From: Acidobacteriaceae bacterium
GTDB taxonomy: Bacteria; Acidobacteriota; Terriglobia; Terriglobales; Acidobacteriaceae
Length of the DNA: 8,388 nt
Direction: 5' to 3'
Assembly (NCBI GenBank): GCA_003133425.1
Contig: PKXI01000347.1
Span: 1-8,388, forward strand
Every line of letters starts with the position of its first letter. Position 1 is the stretch's first letter. A model generated the notes under the pieces. It was not told the origin of the DNA and did no database searches. It saw only the letters and a list, made by a program, of their open reading frames with translations. The translations under genes were made by a program, and so were the position numbers. Shown piece by piece: positions 5,800 through 8,388 of the stretch.

Positions 5800-6879
5800 G
5801 TGCCGGAAATACGCATCTCTCAGGCTCAGTTTCAGCCGGAACCCGGCTCCCCCAACGGGCAGGCGGTGGCCGATACCCAACCTGCCGGTATCTCCGAAAT
5901 CCGAAGCTTCCTGCTCTCGCGCGGGAACTCCGGGGTCGCCGATCACGCATTCTCCCTCTTGATGTTGCTCTGCGCTTTGAGCATCTTCGGCATCGTCGTG
6001 CTCATTGCTCTCGAACTGGTCAAAGGTTCCCAACTCACCTGGCACAAGTTCGGTTTCGCCTTCTTCTATCAGGTATTCACCGATCCCTACACCAACCTGC
6101 GCATCTTTTGGGACCCGGTGAATGAACAGTTCAGCGCGCGCCCGTTCGTTTACGGCACGCTGGTCTCTTCGTTTCTGGCCCTCCTTATGGCCGTCCCGCT
6201 CGCCATCGGCCTGGCCATCTTTCTCACGGAAATGTGCCCCCGCGCCCTGCGCGCTCCGCTGGCCTTTCTTACCGAGTTGCTGGCCGCCATTCCCAGCGTC
6301 ATCTATGGCCTCTGGGCCGTCTTCGTGCTCGTGCCCCTGCTCCGTGAACATGTCAATCCGCTGCTGATTCGCACCCTCGGCTGGACCGGCTTCTTCAGCG
6401 ACGACAACCCCACCGGCCTCGGCTATCTTTCCGCCGGCGTCATTCTAGCCATCATGATTCTGCCCATCATCTCCTCGCTCACCCGCGAGGTCATGACCGC
6501 GGTTCCGCACTCGCAGCGGGAGGCGGTTCTCGCCATCGGCGCCACCCGCTGGGAGATGATCCGCATGGGCGTTCTGCGCAACGCCCGCATCGGTATCGTC
6601 GGCGCCGTCATCCTCGGCCTCGGCCGCGCCCTCGGCGAAACCATGGCCGTCGCCATGGTCATCGGCGCCACGCCTGAAATTCATCGCTCGCTGCTCTCCA
6701 ATGGAAGCACAATGGCCACCGTCATCGCCAATGAGTACGCCGAAGCTGTGGGCAGTATGCATTTAAGCGCACTAACCGAGATTGGCCTTGCACTGTTCAT
6801 TGTCACAATCATCGTGAATGCCCTGGCCCAGGTCTTGATCTGGATGGTCACCAGGGGTACGCCGGCACAGGCTCGTTGA
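5800..6879 (+). CDS. pstC: Phosphate ABC transporter permease PstC
   Basis: One of the two inner-membrane permeases of the high-affinity phosphate importer PstSCAB. From the GTG at 5800 it has 359 residues, with six hydrophobic segments at about 51-72, 120-142, 159-180, 209-229, 265-287 and 326-350. The cytoplasmic EAA loop, REAVLAIGATRWEMI (240-254), contacts the PstB ATPase. It is followed by GLGRALGETMAVAMVIG, a hallmark of PstC. The frame is open back to a TTG at 5767 (370 residues). I prefer 5800 because GGTGATC (5787-5793), matching the extended anti-Shine-Dalgarno pairing, lies 6 nt before it, and because a candidate -10 box overlaps the longer start region; neither point is strong. 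The N-terminus before the first membrane segment is longer than in E. coli PstC and rich in Pro and Gln. It is the first gene of pstCAB; no pstS precedes it. Family certain, start uncertain. Confidence 0.94.
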   Translation: MPEIRISQAQFQPEPGSPNGQAVADTQPAGISEIRSFLLSRGNSGVADHAFSLLMLLCALSIFGIVVLIALELVKGSQLTWHKFGFAFFYQVFTDPYTNLRIFWDPVNEQFSARPFVYGTLVSSFLALLMAVPLAIGLAIFLTEMCPRALRAPLAFLTELLAAIPSVIYGLWAVFVLVPLLREHVNPLLIRTLGWTGFFSDDNPTGLGYLSAGVILAIMILPIISSLTREVMTAVPHSQREAVLAIGATRWEMIRMGVLRNARIGIVGAVILGLGRALGETMAVAMVIGATPEIHRSLLSNGSTMATVIANEYAEAVGSMHLSALTEIGLALFIVTIIVNALAQVLIWMVTRGTPAQAR

Positions 6880-6889
6880 GGAGATCGCG

Positions 6890-7759
6890 GTGATTAGCGA
6901 GACGTTTAAATTCAAATCGCGAATGCGCACGCTGACAGATGGCCTCATCACCGGCCTCGCCATCCTCGCCACGCTCATCGTCGTCGCTCCACTCGTTGCC
7001 ATCTTCGTCTATCTCGTCTACAAGGGCGCCAGCTCACTCAACCTCGCCTTCTTCACGCAGATTCCCAAGCCTGTAGGCGAAACCGGCGGCGGCATGGCCA
7101 ACGCCATCCTCGGTTCTGGAATTCTGCTCGGCGTCGCCAGTGCCATCGGCGTTCCCATTGGCATCGGTGGCGGCATCTATCTCGCCGAGTTCGGCCGCGG
7201 AACCAGGCTGGCCAATGCAGTCCGCTTCACCGCCGATGTGCTCAACGGCGTGCCCTCCATCGTCATGGGACTCGCTGCCTACGCGCTCATCGTCAGTCAT
7301 CAAAAACACTTCTCGGCCTTTTCCGGCGGCGTCGCGCTGGCCATCATGATGATACCCACGGTGTGCCGCACCACTGAAGAGATGCTGCTGATGGTGCCTC
7401 ACATGATCCGAGAAGCGGCGCTCGGACTGGGCGTGCCCAACTGGCGAGCGGTCCTTTCCATCACCGTAAAGACCGCCTCGCCGGGTATCATCACCGGCTG
7501 CATGCTGGCCTTTGCGCGCGTTGCCGGCGAAACCGCCCCCCTCATCTTCACCGCCCTCGGAAATCAGTTCTGGAGCACCAGCCTGAACGAGCCCATCGCC
7601 GCACTGCCGCTGCAAATCTACGTGTACGCGCTCTCTCCATACGACGATTGGCACCGCCTCGCATGGGCGGGCTCGCTGGTTTTGATCATCTTGATTGTGC
7701 TTGCCGTCTCGCTGGTACGCTTCGTCACCAGCCGCGGCGTCTTGAAAGGGGCTAGCTAA
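6890..7759 (+). CDS. pstA: Phosphate ABC transporter permease PstA
   Basis: The second membrane permease of the phosphate importer, pairing with PstC to form the channel through the inner membrane. It has 289 residues, usual for the family. Hydrophobic segments lie at about 18-43, 72-98, 120-136, 145-158, 198-220 and 258-280. GIGGGIYLAEFGRGTRLAN (91-109) and LNGVPSIVMGLAAYAL (118-133) are typical PstA signatures. The EAA loop REAALGLGVPNWRAVL (174-189) docks on PstB. AFARVAGETAPLIFTALGN (207-225) is the conserved late segment. Translation starts at GTG (6890), 10 bp after the pstC stop. The ribosome binding site GAGGAG (6878-6883) overlaps the pstC TGA, suggesting translational coupling. The stop (7757-7759) abuts the pstB start. 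Confidence 0.95.
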   Translation: MISETFKFKSRMRTLTDGLITGLAILATLIVVAPLVAIFVYLVYKGASSLNLAFFTQIPKPVGETGGGMANAILGSGILLGVASAIGVPIGIGGGIYLAEFGRGTRLANAVRFTADVLNGVPSIVMGLAAYALIVSHQKHFSAFSGGVALAIMMIPTVCRTTEEMLLMVPHMIREAALGLGVPNWRAVLSITVKTASPGIITGCMLAFARVAGETAPLIFTALGNQFWSTSLNEPIAALPLQIYVYALSPYDDWHRLAWAGSLVLIILIVLAVSLVRFVTSRGVLKGAS

Positions 7760-8388
7760 GTGGGAGTTGGCATCGAGGTCATCAACCTGAATGCGTGGTA
7801 CGGCACCAATCACACGCTGCAGGACATCAACCTGAACATTCCGGCCAACCATGCCACGGCCCTCATCGGCCCTTCCGGCTGCGGCAAAAGCACCTTTGTG
7901 CGCTGCATCAACCGCATGCACGAAACCAATCCCATCGGCCGCGTCACCGGCACCGTGCTCATCGGCGACCTCGACATCTACAAGGACGCCAAGCCCGTGC
8001 AAATTCGACGTCGCGTCGGCATGGTCTTCCAGCGCCCCAATCCTTTTCCCACCATGTCCATCTACGACAACGTCGCCGCCGGACTCAAGCTCAACGGCTA
8101 CTCCAACCGCCGCGCACTCGACGAAATCGTAGAACGCTCGCTCAAAAACTCGGCTCTCTGGGACGAAGTCAAAGACGATCTCAAAAAGAAATCCGGCGCC
8201 AGCCTCTCCGGCGGACAACAGCAGCGCCTCTGTATCGCCCGCGCCCTCGCCGTCGATCCCGAGGTGCTTCTCATGGACGAGCCCGCCTCCGCACTCGACC
8301 CCGTCTCCACCTCCAAAATCGAAGACCTCATCTTCCAGCTAAAATCGCAGTACACTATTGTGATTGTGACGCACAACATGCAGCAGGC
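7760..8388 (+). CDS. pstB: Phosphate ABC transporter ATPase PstB (3' end beyond the window)
   Basis: The cytoplasmic ATPase that powers phosphate import through PstC and PstA. The reading frame starts at GTG 7760, directly after the pstA TAA, with GAAAGGGG (7744-7751) 8 nt upstream. It runs open for 209 codons to the window edge; a full PstB has about 250-280. Visible motifs: Walker [10 protein letters not shown] (37-45); PstB-typical [14 protein letters not shown] (51-64); the Q-loop in [10 protein letters not shown] (Gln91); signature [15 protein letters not shown] (149-163); Walker B EVLLMDE (168-174); D-loop SALD (177-180); and H-loop His205 in VIVTHNMQQ. The segment after Walker B reads EPASALDP where most PstB proteins have EPTSALDP, a mild change not expected to harm catalysis. 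phoU often follows pstB, but that lies outside the window. Identification is secure from the motifs. Confidence 0.95.
   Translation, partial: MGVGIEVINLNAWYGTNHTLQDINLNIPANHATALIGPSGCGKSTFVRCINRMHETNPIGRVTGTVLIGDLDIYKDAKPVQIRRRVGMVFQRPNPFPTMSIYDNVAAGLKLNGYSNRRALDEIVERSLKNSALWDEVKDDLKKKSGASLSGGQQQRLCIARALAVDPEVLLMDEPASALDPVSTSKIEDLIFQLKSQYTIVIVTHNMQQ

Noticed and set aside
5761..6351. Minus-strand open frame (196 codons) opposite the start of pstC
   Set aside because: A charged, low-complexity translation antisense to membrane segments; a typical shadow of hydrophobic codons.
7034..8218. Long minus-strand open frame (394 codons) opposite pstA and pstB
   Set aside because: It lies exactly antisense to two well-conserved genes. 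Its translation is Gly-, Asp-, Glu- and His-rich without any recognisable domain. Long antisense frames are expected from GC-rich third positions.
8268..8300. PstB Ala in place of the usual Thr after Walker B (EPASALDP)
   Set aside because: Noted as a variant, but all catalytic residues are intact and the substitution occurs across ABC ATPases, so it does not suggest a different function.

Overview
The window looks like a chromosomal segment of a GC-rich, free-living heterotroph. My best guess is an acidobacterium (Terriglobia-like). That rests on the gene content: a LacI regulator beside a secreted plant-polysaccharide glycosidase, and a small Cys/His protein that resembles acidobacterial hypothetical proteins. 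It also rests on a strong intergenic palindrome of a kind I associate with such genomes. This is inference; there is no rRNA or marker gene to settle it. I see no IS element, phage gene, CRISPR array, tRNA or rRNA.

Layout. (1) Positions 1-243: a possible N-terminal fragment of a minus-strand gene running off the left edge, then the leader of hom. (2) Positions 244-1848, plus strand: hom (homoserine dehydrogenase with a C-terminal ACT domain), then a 68-residue protein with a CxxC...CxxxH zinc-site pattern, which has its own candidate promoter and a good ribosome binding site. (3) Positions 1912-5610, minus strand: an exported GH78 alpha-L-rhamnosidase followed, after 192 bp, by a LacI-family regulator. 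The gap between them holds a 14-bp-stem palindrome and a possible operator half-site. (4) Positions 5611-5799: a divergent promoter region. (5) Positions 5800-8388, plus strand: pstC-pstA-pstB, the membrane and ATPase parts of the high-affinity phosphate ABC importer, tightly packed. pstB is cut by the right edge.

How they fit together. The pst genes form one operon: pstC and pstA are 10 bp apart, and the pstA stop codon abuts the pstB start. No phosphate-binding protein gene (pstS) lies upstream of pstC, so it must be elsewhere or downstream. The GH78 enzyme would release L-rhamnose from plant or microbial glycans outside the cytoplasm, and the LacI protein is a plausible sugar-responsive regulator of that function. 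hom is a core amino-acid gene with no pathway partner visible here.

Most of the window is ordinary, well-understood metabolism and transport. I did not find a convincing new system. The items most worth a second look are the small Cys/His protein, the 3115-3150 palindrome, the hairpin overlapping the rhamnosidase ribosome binding site, and a Pho-box-like repeat before pstC.
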